Positions 41,420 through 50,273 of a stretch of DNA of 64,000 nt are shown piece after piece. The stretch is from Rhizobium sp. S152. Its GTDB lineage: Bacteria; Pseudomonadota; Alphaproteobacteria; Rhizobiales; Rhizobiaceae. Where the stretch lies: positions 745,370 to 809,369 of the forward strand of contig NZ_JAUDRZ010000026.1 in NCBI RefSeq assembly GCF_030380735.1, written 5' to 3'. Under the pieces are notes generated by a model. It was not told where the DNA came from. It saw nothing but the letters and a program-made list of their open reading frames with translations, and did no database searches. Each line of letters starts with the position of its first letter. Position 1 is the first letter of the stretch. The translations under genes were made by a program, and so were the position numbers.

Positions 41420-41767
41420 CTATGCCGACTTGCCGTCCCAAGGCTGGATCTCGATCGCCGCGAGGTCGATCGCGGGGATGCAACGTACGTTGATGCAGGC
41501 CATCTCCGTGCCATCGGGCATCTTCCCCTCTGCGTAGGGCGCAACTCCGCATGTGGCGCAGAAGTGATGCTGGATGACGTGATTGTTGAATGTGTAGGTC
41601 GAAACCGCCTCGCTCGGCGTCTTCAGGTCGAACTTGTCGCGCGGCACGAAGGCGAGCAGCCCGCCCTTGCGCCGGCAGAGCGAACAGTTGCAATCGAGCG
41701 CCGAGGTGAACTCGCCCTCGACCTCGAAGGCGATCTTGCCGCAGTGACAGCTTCCTTCATAGATCAT
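41420..41767 (-). CDS. GFA-family zinc protein
   Basis: A 115-residue protein of the glutathione-dependent formaldehyde-activating (GFA) family. The zinc ligands are visible: C7-H-C9, C26-N-C28-S-L-C31, and a later C-A-T-C pair near residue 71. Many members are not true formaldehyde/glutathione enzymes, so the substrate is open. GGAGGAG precedes the start. It begins 15 bases after the end of tdh and is likely in the same transcript. Confidence 0.9.
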   Translation of the reverse strand: MIYEGSCHCGKIAFEVEGEFTSALDCNCSLCRRKGGLLAFVPRDKFDLKTPSEAVSTYTFNNHVIQHHFCATCGVAPYAEGKMPDGTEMACINVRCIPAIDLAAIEIQPWDGKSA

Positions 41768-41782
41768 GTCATTCTCCTCCCA

Positions 41783-42817
41783 TTACCAGTCCATCACGAC
41801 CTTGCCTGAGTTGCCCGACCGCATCGCCTCGAAACCCTCGCGGAAATCGTCGATGCCGATGCGATGGGTGATCAAGGGTGCAAGGTCCAGCCCGCCTTGA
41901 ACGAAGGCGATCATCTTGTACCAGGTCTCGAACATTTCGCGCCCATAGATGCCTTTGAGATTGAGCATCTTGAAGATCACCTTGTTCCAGTCGATCTCGA
42001 ATCCTGCGGGCGCGATGCCGAGAATGGCGATCTTGCCGCCATTGTTCATCTTGTCGATCATGTCGCGAAAGGCGGGCGCCGCGCCTGACATTTCCAGCCC
42101 GACATCGAAGCCCTCGGTCATGCCGATCGACTTCATGACGTCGGAGAGGTTTTCCTTCGACGCGTCGACGACGTGATCGATCCCAAGCTTGCGGGCCAGG
42201 TCGAGGCGGTGCGGGTTGATGTCGGTGATCACGACCTTGCGCGCGCCCGACCGCTTGGCGACCAGCGCGCCCATGATGCCGATCGGCCCCGCCCCGGTCA
42301 CCAGCACATCCTCGCCGACGAGGTCGAAGGACAGCGCCGTGTGCACGGCGTTGCCGAACGGATCGAAGATCGCCGCGATTTCGTCCGGGATGTCATCGGG
42401 GATCGGCACGACATTGGCTTCCGGAATGCAGACGAACTCGCCGAAGGAGCCCGGACGGTTCACCCCGACACCCAGCGTATTGCGGCAGAGATGCCCGCGC
42501 CCGGCGCGACAGTTCCGGCACTTGCCGCAGACGATATGCCCCTCGCCCGACACCCGCTCGCCGACATGATACTTGGTGACCGCAGAGCCGATCTCCGCGA
42601 TCACGCCGCAGAATTCATGCCCCACCACCATCGGCACCGGAATGGTCTTCTGCGCCCACTGGTCCCAATTCCAGATATGCACGTCGGTGCCGCAGATCGC
42701 CGATTTCCTGACCTTGATCAGCACATCGTTCGGCCCGACCTCAGGCACCGGCACCTGCTCCATCCAGAGCCCGACCTCGGACTTCGACTTCACCAGCGCC
42801 TTCATAGTGTTCGACAT
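41783..42817 (-). CDS. tdh: L-threonine 3-dehydrogenase
   Basis: A 344-residue zinc-dependent medium-chain dehydrogenase that oxidises L-threonine to 2-amino-3-ketobutyrate with NAD+. The catalytic zinc ligands are in I-C-G-T-D-V-H-I-W-N-W-D (about residue 38) and G-H-E-F; the structural zinc cysteines are in C-G-K-C-R-N-C-R-A-G-R-G-H-L-C (about 97-111). The nucleotide-binding G-A-G-P-I-G-I-M-G follows near residue 175. The W-N-W-D-Q-W-A-Q segment after the zinc site is characteristic of Tdh. It lies 75 bases downstream of kbl, forming the standard threonine degradation pair. GGAGG precedes the start. Confidence 0.96.
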   Translation of the reverse strand: MSNTMKALVKSKSEVGLWMEQVPVPEVGPNDVLIKVRKSAICGTDVHIWNWDQWAQKTIPVPMVVGHEFCGVIAEIGSAVTKYHVGERVSGEGHIVCGKCRNCRAGRGHLCRNTLGVGVNRPGSFGEFVCIPEANVVPIPDDIPDEIAAIFDPFGNAVHTALSFDLVGEDVLVTGAGPIGIMGALVAKRSGARKVVITDINPHRLDLARKLGIDHVVDASKENLSDVMKSIGMTEGFDVGLEMSGAAPAFRDMIDKMNNGGKIAILGIAPAGFEIDWNKVIFKMLNLKGIYGREMFETWYKMIAFVQGGLDLAPLITHRIGIDDFREGFEAMRSGNSGKVVMDW

Positions 42818-42850
42818 TCAATTCCTCCCAATTGGCACCAGCCGTGCGTT

Positions 42851-42879
42851 CCCCTTTTCTCCGCCGGGGAGAAGGGGAG
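42851..42879. repeat. Intercistronic hairpin between kbl and tdh
   Basis: CCCCTTTTCTCC pairs with GGAGAAGGGGAG with a small mismatch around a five-base GCCGG loop. The composition resembles the short rhizobial intergenic palindromes. It may shape relative levels of kbl and tdh mRNA. Confidence 0.4.
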
Positions 42880-42892
42880 CGCTCGTAACGCC

Positions 42893-44080
42893 TCAAATCA
42901 CACTCAGCTCGCGCCCGGCGTCGGCGAACGCTGCAATCGCCCGCTCCACATCCTCACGCGAATGTGCCGCCGACATCTGCGTGCGGATGCGCGCCTGCCC
43001 CTTCGGCACCACGGGGAAGGAGAAGCCGATGACGTAGACGCCCTTTTTCAGCATCAGCGCCGCCATATCCTGCGCCAGCTTCGCATCGCCGAGCATGACG
43101 GGAATGATCGGATGCCCCTCGCCCGCCAATGTGAAGCCGAGCTTCGTCATCTCCGAGCGAAACAGATCCGCATTCTTTGACAACCGTTCCCGCAGCGCAT
43201 CGCCATGATCGATCAGGTCGAACACCTTCAGGGACGCTGCGGCGATCACGGGCGCCAGGGTGTTGGAAAACAGATAGGGCCGCGAACGCTGCCGCAGCCA
43301 GTCGACCACTTCCGCCTTCGCCGACGTATAGCCGCCGGACGCGCCGCCCAGCGCCTTGCCGAGCGTACCGGTGATGATATCGACCCGCCCCTCGACACCG
43401 CAATGCTCGGCCGAACCGCGGCCATGCTTGCCGACGAATCCCACGGCATGGCTATCGTCCACCATGACCATCGCGCCATACTTCTCGGCCAGATCGCAGA
43501 CACCCTTGAGATTGGCGATGATCCCGTCCATCGAAAACACGCCATCGGTGGCGATCAGCTTGAAGCGGCTGCCTTCGGCCTTCTTCAACTCCTCTTCAAG
43601 CGCGGCCATGTCATTATTGGCATAGCGGAAGCGCTTGGCCTTGGAGAGGCGCACGCCGTCGATGATCGAGGCATGGTTAAGCGCATCGGAGATAATTGCA
43701 TCCTCTTCGCCGAGCAACGTCTCGAACAGCCCGCCATTGGCATCGAAGCAGGAAGAATAGAGGATCGTGTCCTCCATCCCGAGAAACGACGAGATCCTGG
43801 CTTCAAGCTGCTTGTGTTCTTCCTGCGTACCGCAGATGAAACGCACGGACGCCATGCCGTAGCCATAGCGATCCAGAGCTTTCTTGGCCGCGTCGGCAAG
43901 CTCTTCGTTGTCAGCGAGCCCCAGATAGTTGTTGGCGCAGAAATTCAGCACCCGCTCGCCCGAAGCGACGGCAATCTCGCCTGATTGTTTCGAAGTGATG
44001 ACCCGCTCGGCTTTATAGAGCCCGGCGTCCTTCAGCCCGGCTAGCTCGGTGCGCAGATGGGAGAGGAACGGTGAGGTCAT
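42893..44080 (-). CDS. kbl: 2-amino-3-ketobutyrate CoA ligase (glycine C-acetyltransferase)
   Basis: A 395-residue PLP enzyme of the alpha-oxoamine synthase family that splits 2-amino-3-ketobutyrate with CoA to glycine and acetyl-CoA, the second step after Tdh. The N-terminal N-F-C-A-N-N-Y-L-G-L-A-D segment and the D-D-S-H-A-V-G-F-V-G-K-H-G-R-G motif are typical; the PLP lysine lies in G-T-L-G-K-A-L-G-G-A-S-G-G-Y (about residue 245). It precedes tdh on the same strand. It allows use of threonine as a carbon source and supplies glycine. Confidence 0.96.
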   Translation of the reverse strand: MTSPFLSHLRTELAGLKDAGLYKAERVITSKQSGEIAVASGERVLNFCANNYLGLADNEELADAAKKALDRYGYGMASVRFICGTQEEHKQLEARISSFLGMEDTILYSSCFDANGGLFETLLGEEDAIISDALNHASIIDGVRLSKAKRFRYANNDMAALEEELKKAEGSRFKLIATDGVFSMDGIIANLKGVCDLAEKYGAMVMVDDSHAVGFVGKHGRGSAEHCGVEGRVDIITGTLGKALGGASGGYTSAKAEVVDWLRQRSRPYLFSNTLAPVIAAASLKVFDLIDHGDALRERLSKNADLFRSEMTKLGFTLAGEGHPIIPVMLGDAKLAQDMAALMLKKGVYVIGFSFPVVPKGQARIRTQMSAAHSREDVERAIAAFADAGRELSVI

Positions 44081-44165
44081 TGGATGGCCCTTCTATGATG
44101 CTTCCTGTCGTATCGGACTAGCATATCGGGACCACATTGTCTTGACGAGCCTTGGCTCGCACCCC

Positions 44166-46022
44166 TCACCCATCAAACCCCAGGATGACCTCCAGAAACG
44201 CATCGCCATAGCGCTCAAGCTTCGATTGCCCGACGCCGGAGATGCCAAGCATCTCCTTGTGCGTTCGCGGGCGATCCGTGGCAAACGCGATCAGCGTCGT
44301 ATCGGGGAAGACGACGTAGGGCGGGACGCTCAGCGAGCGGGCGATCGATGTGCGCTCGGCGCGCAGCAATTGGAACAGCGCGTCGTCGGACCCCGACAGC
44401 ACCGAGCGCCGCTCGGCCTGCGCCACCTTCTTCGTCCGCCGCTCCGAGGCCGGGCGATCCTTGCGGAAGAACACCTCGCGCTCGCGCTTGAACACCGCGC
44501 GGGCGCCCTCCTCTAGCTTCAGCGCGCCGAAGGCCGCGTGGTCGACGCGCACCAGGCCCATCGCGAGCAACTGCCGGAACACCGACTGCCATGTGCGCGC
44601 GGCGATCTCCTTACCGGCACCGAAAACGGGCATGCCGGTGTGGCCGAACCGCTCGGTCTTCTCGTTGACATTGCCGGTGAGGACATCGACGACATGGCCC
44701 GTGCCGAAGCGCTCGCCGGTGCGGTAGATCGCCGCCAGCGCCTTGATCGCCGCCTCGGTTCCGTCCCAGGTCTCGACCGGCTTCATGCAGGTATCGCAGC
44801 CGCCGCAATTGCCGGCATGGCTCTCGCCGAAATGCGCAAGGATCGCCTGACGGCGGCAGGACGCCGTCTCGCAGATGGCCAAAAGCGCGTTGAGCTTGGA
44901 GCGCTCCACGCGCTTGATGTCGTCGGCGGCATTGCCCTCGTCGATCATCCGTCCGCGCTGGATCACGTCGGCCATGCCATAGGCCATCCACACCTCTGAG
45001 GGCAGCCCGTCGCGCCCGGCGCGCCCCGTCTCCTGGTAATAGGCCTCGACCGAGCCCGGCAGGTCGAGATGTGCGACATAGCGCACGTTCGGCTTGTCGA
45101 TCCCCATGCCGAAGGCGACGGTGGCGACAAGGCAGAGATTTTCCTCCTTGAGGAAGGCATCCTGGTTGGCGTCACGCAGCGTCCGGTCCATGCCGGCGTG
45201 ATAGGCGAGCGCCCGGATACCCTGCGTATTGAGCCACTCGGCCGTATCCTCGACCTTGGCGCGCGACAGGCAATAGACGATGCCGCTATTGCCCTCGTGA
45301 CCGGAGAGGAACCGCAGGAGCTGCTGGCGCGGCTGGTCGCGCTCGACGATCTCGTAGCGGATGTTCGGCCGGTCGAAGCTGGTGGTGAAAACCTCGGCAT
45401 TGTCGAGGCCCAGCCGCGCGACGATATCCTCGCGCGTATGCGGATCGGCCGTTGCCGTCAGCGCGATGCGGGGGACGCCAGGGAAATGTTCGGCCAAACG
45501 TCCGAGCTCGCGGTATTCCGGCCGGAAATCGTGGCCCCATTGAGAAACACAGTGGGCCTCATCAATGGCGAACAGCGCGATCTTCGACTGCCCGATGATA
45601 TCGCGAAAGCCATCCATCAGGATGCGTTCGGGCGTGACGTAGAGCAGGTCGAGATTGCCTGATGATATCGCACGGCGGACTTCGACATATTCCTCGCGCG
45701 TCAGCGACGAGTTGAGCGCGGCGGCCCGAATGCCGAGCTGCTTCATCGCCTCCACCTGGTCGCGCATCAAGGCGATCAGCGGCGAGACGACGATGCCGAC
45801 GCCGTCGCGGCAGAGTGCCGGGATCTGGAAGCAGAGCGACTTGCCCGCACCCGTCGGGAACAGGACGACGGCATCGCCGCCGCCGACCACATGCTCGACC
45901 ACCTGCTGCTGCTTGCCGCGAAAGGCCGGATAGCCATAGACACGGTTCAAAATGCCTAACGGCGTACGCTCCGCGCCGAAGAGCGCGTCGCCCGCCGAAA
46001 ATTCCGTTTCATTTCCCAACAT
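44166..46022 (-). CDS. recQ: ATP-dependent DNA helicase RecQ
   Basis: A 618-residue 3'-5' DNA helicase. The helicase core (about 30-350) has Walker A F-P-T-G-A-G-K-S-L, the DEAH box in I-D-E-A-H-C-V-S-Q-W-G-H-D-F-R-P-E-Y and motif VI Y-Q-E-T-G-R-A-G-R-D-G. The zinc-binding domain (about 380-425) has C-R-R-Q...C-G-G-C-D-T-C; the winged helix and C-terminal HRDC domain (about 530-610) complete the classic layout. The ATG at 46022 overlaps the dnaG stop in TGATG, so it is coupled to dnaG. It acts in recombination repair and fork processing. Confidence 0.96.
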   Translation of the reverse strand: MLGNETEFSAGDALFGAERTPLGILNRVYGYPAFRGKQQQVVEHVVGGGDAVVLFPTGAGKSLCFQIPALCRDGVGIVVSPLIALMRDQVEAMKQLGIRAAALNSSLTREEYVEVRRAISSGNLDLLYVTPERILMDGFRDIIGQSKIALFAIDEAHCVSQWGHDFRPEYRELGRLAEHFPGVPRIALTATADPHTREDIVARLGLDNAEVFTTSFDRPNIRYEIVERDQPRQQLLRFLSGHEGNSGIVYCLSRAKVEDTAEWLNTQGIRALAYHAGMDRTLRDANQDAFLKEENLCLVATVAFGMGIDKPNVRYVAHLDLPGSVEAYYQETGRAGRDGLPSEVWMAYGMADVIQRGRMIDEGNAADDIKRVERSKLNALLAICETASCRRQAILAHFGESHAGNCGGCDTCMKPVETWDGTEAAIKALAAIYRTGERFGTGHVVDVLTGNVNEKTERFGHTGMPVFGAGKEIAARTWQSVFRQLLAMGLVRVDHAAFGALKLEEGARAVFKREREVFFRKDRPASERRTKKVAQAERRSVLSGSDDALFQLLRAERTSIARSLSVPPYVVFPDTTLIAFATDRPRTHKEMLGISGVGQSKLERYGDAFLEVILGFDG

Positions 46023-48019
46023 CAATGGCTCGCCGCCACTTTCTTGACGCGGCCGGACAGCACGCCGAAACCGTCGATGATCGCTTCCTGGTTCTCAAGC
46101 CGAAGCCCTTCGAAATGGACTTCCTGCAGAGCTCGCATCAGAAGCTCGATCACCTCGCCATTGCCGGTTTCCGTCGCCTCGGCGATCTCGCGCTCAAGCT
46201 CGATCTTCTGCCAGCGCAGCGCCTTGGAGCGCTTGTGGAAGGCGAGTGCCTGGCGGTAGCCCTCACGCGCGTCTTCCATCGCCGCCTCTTCGGTGGCGAT
46301 CCAGAGGCGCGCATTGCGTATCTGCTGCTCTAGGCTCTGGAGCAGCGTCGCGAACCCCTGCTCTTCCAGCCGTTCCACTAGATATTCCCGCGTCAGGTGC
46401 TGGCTGGCGACGGCCGCCGCCGCGCCCAGCATGCCGGACCACAGCCGCTGCAGTTCGCGGCTGTCGTAATCGATCGAAGCGATCTCGTCATACTCGTCCA
46501 GCATCAGCGCCGGATGGTTGACGACGGTCAGCGCCAGCACGCTTTCGCGCAGCGCCGGCACCTCGATGTGGCCGCGAACCAGACCGGAACGCGCCAGCCG
46601 GTCGGAAATGCCGCCGGTCAGACGCGCGCCGCGCGGCTCGTCGAGCCCGCCGCGTCCTCGTCCCTTGCCACCGCCGCCGCCACGCTCGAAGCTGCGCCGT
46701 TCGCCGCCGCCGCGGTTCTGGAACTGCGGCTGGAAGAAACCGTTCAGGCGGTCACGCATGTCCTGCTGGTAATGACGACGCACGTTCTCGTCGGCGATCA
46801 CGCTGACGAGCTGCCTCAGCCGTGCCTCGAGCTCGGCCTTCGCCTCCGGCGTCTCGAAGCTGCCGGTATTGATCTCGCGGCCCCAGATCATCTCGGCGAG
46901 GGGCTTTGCCTGGCTCATCACCTTGTCGAAGGGCGCGCGTCCGTCATTGCGCACGAGATCGTCGGGATCCTTGCCATCGGGCAGCAGCGCGAAGCGCACG
47001 GTACGCCCGGGCTTGATATGCGGCAGCGCCAAGTCGGCCGCGCGGTTGGCGGCGCGAATGCCGGCGCCGTCCCCGTCGAAGCAAAGCACCGGCTGCGGCG
47101 TCATCTTCCACAAGAGCTCGAGCTGGTTTTCAGTGAGCGCGGTGCCGAGCGGCGCCACGGCGTTTTCCACACCAGCCTGGTGAAGCGCGATCACGTCCAT
47201 GTAACCTTCGACGGCGATGATAGTGCCCTCGCCGTTGGCACCCTGCGTCGCCCGCCGCGCGCGGCTGAAATTGTAGAGCACGTTGCCCTTGTGAAAGAGC
47301 TCCGTCTCGTTCGAGTTCAGGTATTTGGCAGGCGCATCCGGCGACATGGCGCGGCCGCCGAAGGCGATCACCTTCTCGCGCGACGACAGGATCGGGAACA
47401 TGATGCGGTCGCGGAAGCGATCGTAGGAAACGGGAATCTCAGCCCCGTGAACGACAAGCCCGCAGGCTTCGATCTGCTCCTTGGGGACGCCCTTGCCGGC
47501 CAGATGTTCCTTCAGCGCATTGCGGCTGTCGGGCGCGAAACCCAGCCGGAAGGTTTCGATCGTCCGGCCGGTCAGCCCGCGGTCGCGCAGATAGGCCCGC
47601 GCCCGCGCCCCGTTCGCCGTCTGCAACTGATCCTGGAAGAACTGCGTGGCCAGTTCCATCACGTCGAGAAGCGTTGTCCGCTCCTTCTCGCGCTTCTCCA
47701 TGGCGGGATCCGCGACCGGCATGGCGACGCCGGCCATGTCGGCGATCGTCTGCACCGCCTCGGGAAAGCTAAGGCCTTCGAGTTCGGTGAGAAAGCGGAA
47801 GTGGTCACCGGTCACGCCGCAGCCGAAGCAATGGTAGCGGCCCTTGCGATCCTCGCAGTGGAAGCTCGGCGACTTCTCCCCGTGGAACGGGCAGCAAGCC
47901 CAGTAGTCGGCGCGCGAGACATTTGTCTTGCGCTTGTCCCAGCTCACACGGCGACCGATCACGTCCGAAATCGGCACGCGGTCGCGTATCTCGTCGAGAA
48001 AGGAATTTGAAAAGCGCAT
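46022..48019 (-). CDS. dnaG: DNA primase DnaG
   Basis: A 665-residue primase that makes RNA primers for DNA replication. The N-terminal zinc-binding domain has C-C-P-F-H-G-E-K-S-P-S-F and a later C-F-G-C (about residues 41-67). The TOPRIM catalytic domain (about 260-350) has the glutamate in E-G-Y-M-D-V and the D-G-D-G-A-G segment. A glycine/arginine-rich linker (about 440-460) precedes the C-terminal DnaB-binding domain. AGAGG precedes the start. Its tail overlaps recQ by one base. Confidence 0.97.
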   Translation of the reverse strand: MRFSNSFLDEIRDRVPISDVIGRRVSWDKRKTNVSRADYWACCPFHGEKSPSFHCEDRKGRYHCFGCGVTGDHFRFLTELEGLSFPEAVQTIADMAGVAMPVADPAMEKREKERTTLLDVMELATQFFQDQLQTANGARARAYLRDRGLTGRTIETFRLGFAPDSRNALKEHLAGKGVPKEQIEACGLVVHGAEIPVSYDRFRDRIMFPILSSREKVIAFGGRAMSPDAPAKYLNSNETELFHKGNVLYNFSRARRATQGANGEGTIIAVEGYMDVIALHQAGVENAVAPLGTALTENQLELLWKMTPQPVLCFDGDGAGIRAANRAADLALPHIKPGRTVRFALLPDGKDPDDLVRNDGRAPFDKVMSQAKPLAEMIWGREINTGSFETPEAKAELEARLRQLVSVIADENVRRHYQQDMRDRLNGFFQPQFQNRGGGERRSFERGGGGGKGRGRGGLDEPRGARLTGGISDRLARSGLVRGHIEVPALRESVLALTVVNHPALMLDEYDEIASIDYDSRELQRLWSGMLGAAAAVASQHLTREYLVERLEEQGFATLLQSLEQQIRNARLWIATEEAAMEDAREGYRQALAFHKRSKALRWQKIELEREIAEATETGNGEVIELLMRALQEVHFEGLRLENQEAIIDGFGVLSGRVKKVAASH

Positions 48020-48676
48020 CTAAACCTCTTGGATATTCTCCATATAGGCAAAATCCAGAGCACACGCCACGACCTTTGGCCGATAGTCACGCTATACACA
48101 GGGTGCTCAACGACCGACGCGGGGTGTCCCGCCCGATTCATACATTCAAGAAAGCGTGACCGTGGCCGCCAGGGGATCCGGCCCATGGCGAATTGTTCAT
48201 AGGATAACGCAGGGTATGAAGGCACCGGGCATTCGGCCCAGATCCAAGGAAAACAAAGCTTTACGGCAGAGACTCGAATCCAATTGGGAGCCGGACGCCG
48301 CAACTGGTGTTCGCTTTAAGGCGAGGCTTATCGCCAATTATTATTTTTTTGTAATTTGAATCCTTCGCCGCACCGCAATAACTTCAAATTCAACGAAGCG
48401 ATCCCCTCGCAAGGCACCATCCCTACCCCCGGCGCCGCCTTGCAAGGGTGTCTTTGCAAACTCCCGCAGGCGTGGACCTCGGTCCTGCGTCGCCAGCCGG
48501 AAGCAAAGAAAAAGAAGGCAGGAGCTCCCCCAGCTCCTGCCTTCTTTAATTCTAGGTTGCTAAAATCTGAGTATAAAACCCGACTTTTTCTCACATATCA
48601 GACGCTCTACCGCCTTAGGAGCATTGACAGCGACCGGCACCGTGGTCATTGAAGGCCACCTTACTGGGATGGTCGC
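48020..48676. other. Noncoding region with several hairpins
   Basis: 657 bases upstream of dnaG and of the + strand gene at 48677, with no credible protein gene. GGCGA/TCGCC (48320-48335) is followed by a T-rich run (48344-48350) on the + strand, a possible terminator. Between 48430 and 48500 two further stems can form (TTGCAA pair; CGCAGG/CCTGCG). A perfect 16-base stem at 48511-48547 follows. Together they suggest one or two small transcripts or a long leader; I could not match a known RNA family. Confidence 0.35.
48511..48547 (-). terminator. Strong hairpin, terminator-like on the - strand
   Basis: A 16-base perfect stem (AAAGAAGGCAGGAGCT with AGCTCCTGCCTTCTTT) and a five-base C-rich loop. 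Reading on the - strand, it is followed by further T-rich sequence, TTTCTTTG. No - strand gene ends just upstream, so it may end a small RNA. Confidence 0.5.
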
Positions 48677-49555
48677 ATGCCCCATAAAGTTGAAGAATTT
48701 CTGGAAAGCAGTGCATTTTTCGCAGCCGTACTCGATTTCGCCGGTCAGATGCTGGCGATCTACAAGGAAAGCCCGCGCATTGCCTCGATCTTCGCAGCGC
48801 AACAGCGCTGGCTGATGGCACATGCCGGTTTCGCCCTGCATTACGGCTATCCCGACGAGCCAAAGCTCGGCCTCTATTCCGGCCGTTTCATCTCATTCGT
48901 CGTCCAGCACAAGATCGCCAGCCGCAACACCGCCGCCGCCTTCATCCAGGAGATGCTCGCCTATCGCTTTCTGCGCCCGATCGACAGCGCCTCGGACAAG
49001 CGCACGCGCTACCTGGAACCGACGGAAACCGCGCAGGAACATTTCGCCAAATGGCTCTCCGCGCACATCCATATCCTCGACATGCTGGATGGCGGCAAAC
49101 GGCTTGAGCGGACGCTTGCCGAGCCGCTGGCCTTCGCACGCATCCAGCCATTGATCGCCAAGGGCATTATCGAAAGCGACGCGGTACGCGATCCCGGCGA
49201 TACCTACAATCTATTCAATTGGGCGAATTCCGGCGGCCTCGTCATGGATTACCTGATGAGCCGCGTCTCCCCTTCGGACGTCTCGCAGGAACGCATCGAT
49301 ATCGGCGTGGTTTCGCTGAAGGAGATTCGCGACCGATTCATGATATCGAACACCCATCTGAAGCGGCTGCTGGCACAGGCGGGCGAGATGGGAAGCATCG
49401 GCTGGTCGGAGCCGCCCTACAAGGGCACCGCCTGGCTCTCGCGCGGCTTCGTCATGGAATATTGGGGCTACCAGGCAGCGAAGTTCGCCGTCGTCGACGC
49501 CGCGACCCAAGCGGTATTCGGACCCGCCGTTGATGGGACGACGGGTCTCGCCTGA
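48677..49555 (+). CDS. Hypothetical protein, possible winged-helix regulator
   Basis: A 292-residue soluble protein with no signal peptide. The first half is helical and aromatic-rich (V-E-E-F-L-E-S-S-A-F-F-A-A-V-L-D-F). The second half has a helix-turn-helix-like segment near residue 215-235 (S-L-K-E-I-R-D-R-F-M-I-S-N-T-H-L-K-R-L-L-A-Q-A) that resembles a DNA-recognition helix. I do not recognise the family by name; a transcription factor is the most likely role. It lies convergent with the YqeY gene (stops adjacent) and divergent from dnaG. Confidence 0.7.
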   Translation: MPHKVEEFLESSAFFAAVLDFAGQMLAIYKESPRIASIFAAQQRWLMAHAGFALHYGYPDEPKLGLYSGRFISFVVQHKIASRNTAAAFIQEMLAYRFLRPIDSASDKRTRYLEPTETAQEHFAKWLSAHIHILDMLDGGKRLERTLAEPLAFARIQPLIAKGIIESDAVRDPGDTYNLFNWANSGGLVMDYLMSRVSPSDVSQERIDIGVVSLKEIRDRFMISNTHLKRLLAQAGEMGSIGWSEPPYKGTAWLSRGFVMEYWGYQAAKFAVVDAATQAVFGPAVDGTTGLA

Positions 49556-50011
49556 TTAGTTCAAGAGTTCCTTGACAGCACCCGAGGCCTTGGAGAAATC
49601 CATCTGGCCGGCATAGCGCTCCTTGAGCACCGCCATCACCTTGCCCATGTCCTTCGGACCGGCAGCACCGGTCTCCGCGATGATCGCCGCGATGTTGGCG
49701 CGCACATCCGAATCGGAAAGCTGCTTCGGCATGAAGTCCTGCACCACCTTGATTTCGGCGCGCTCCTTGGCTGCCAGTTCCGGGCGGTTGTTCTCGTCGT
49801 AGATCTTCGCCGATTCGTCGCGCTGCTTCACCATCTTGGCGAGGATCTGCAGGATTTCGTCGTCGCTGGCCTCTTCCTTGCCGGCACCGCGATTGGCGAT
49901 ATCCCGGTCCTTGATACCAGCCTGGATCAGGCGAACGGTCGAAAGACGCTCGGCATTCTTGGATTTCATCGCATCCTTGAGGGCGGCGGCGAGTTGATCG
50001 CGCAACATCAT
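49556..50011 (-). CDS. GatB/YqeY-domain protein
   Basis: A 151-residue YqeY protein, related to the tRNA-binding tail of the amidotransferase subunit GatB. The opening L-R-D-Q-L-A-A-A-L-K-D-A-M-K-S-K-N and the D-E-I-L-Q-I-L-A-K-M-V-K-Q-R-D-E-S segments are typical. AGGAG lies 5-6 bases before the ATG. The gene lies next to carA and near dnaG, a conserved neighbourhood in alphaproteobacteria. Function in vivo is not well defined. Confidence 0.9.
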   Translation of the reverse strand: MMLRDQLAAALKDAMKSKNAERLSTVRLIQAGIKDRDIANRGAGKEEASDDEILQILAKMVKQRDESAKIYDENNRPELAAKERAEIKVVQDFMPKQLSDSDVRANIAAIIAETGAAGPKDMGKVMAVLKERYAGQMDFSKASGAVKELLN

Positions 50012-50125
50012 AAACACTCCTGTTTGAATGCCGCTTCATAAACCAGACGAATGCATGGGATCAAATAAATTGCGAAAAGCCGCCGAGAAAGCCGCAGAAA
50101 ACCCTTGGAATCTGCGGTAGAAAGA

Positions 50126-50154
50126 TTGACCTCAGGAAATAGCGTGGCTATTTA
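50126..50154 (+). promoter_or_regulatory. Likely sigma-70 promoter of carA
   Basis: TTGACC (50126-50131) and TATTTA (50149-50154) are separated by 17 bases. This lies about 120 bases upstream of the carA start, within the gap between YqeY and carA. Confidence 0.45.
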
Positions 50155-50273
50155 CCGCCACCTGCACCAAAATTCGTGATCAGGCCTGAGAGCGCGCGCC
50201 TTGCCGCGCGTCGACGCTTGCGAACCAACATGGCCGGCCAACGTTCCCAAGGCGTGTGGCGGCCGGAAACGGG

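Noticed and set aside
48240..48310. A tRNA-like T-arm (GACTCGAATCC)
   Set aside because: No acceptor, D-arm or anticodon arm pairs with it at the right spacing, so it is not a tRNA.
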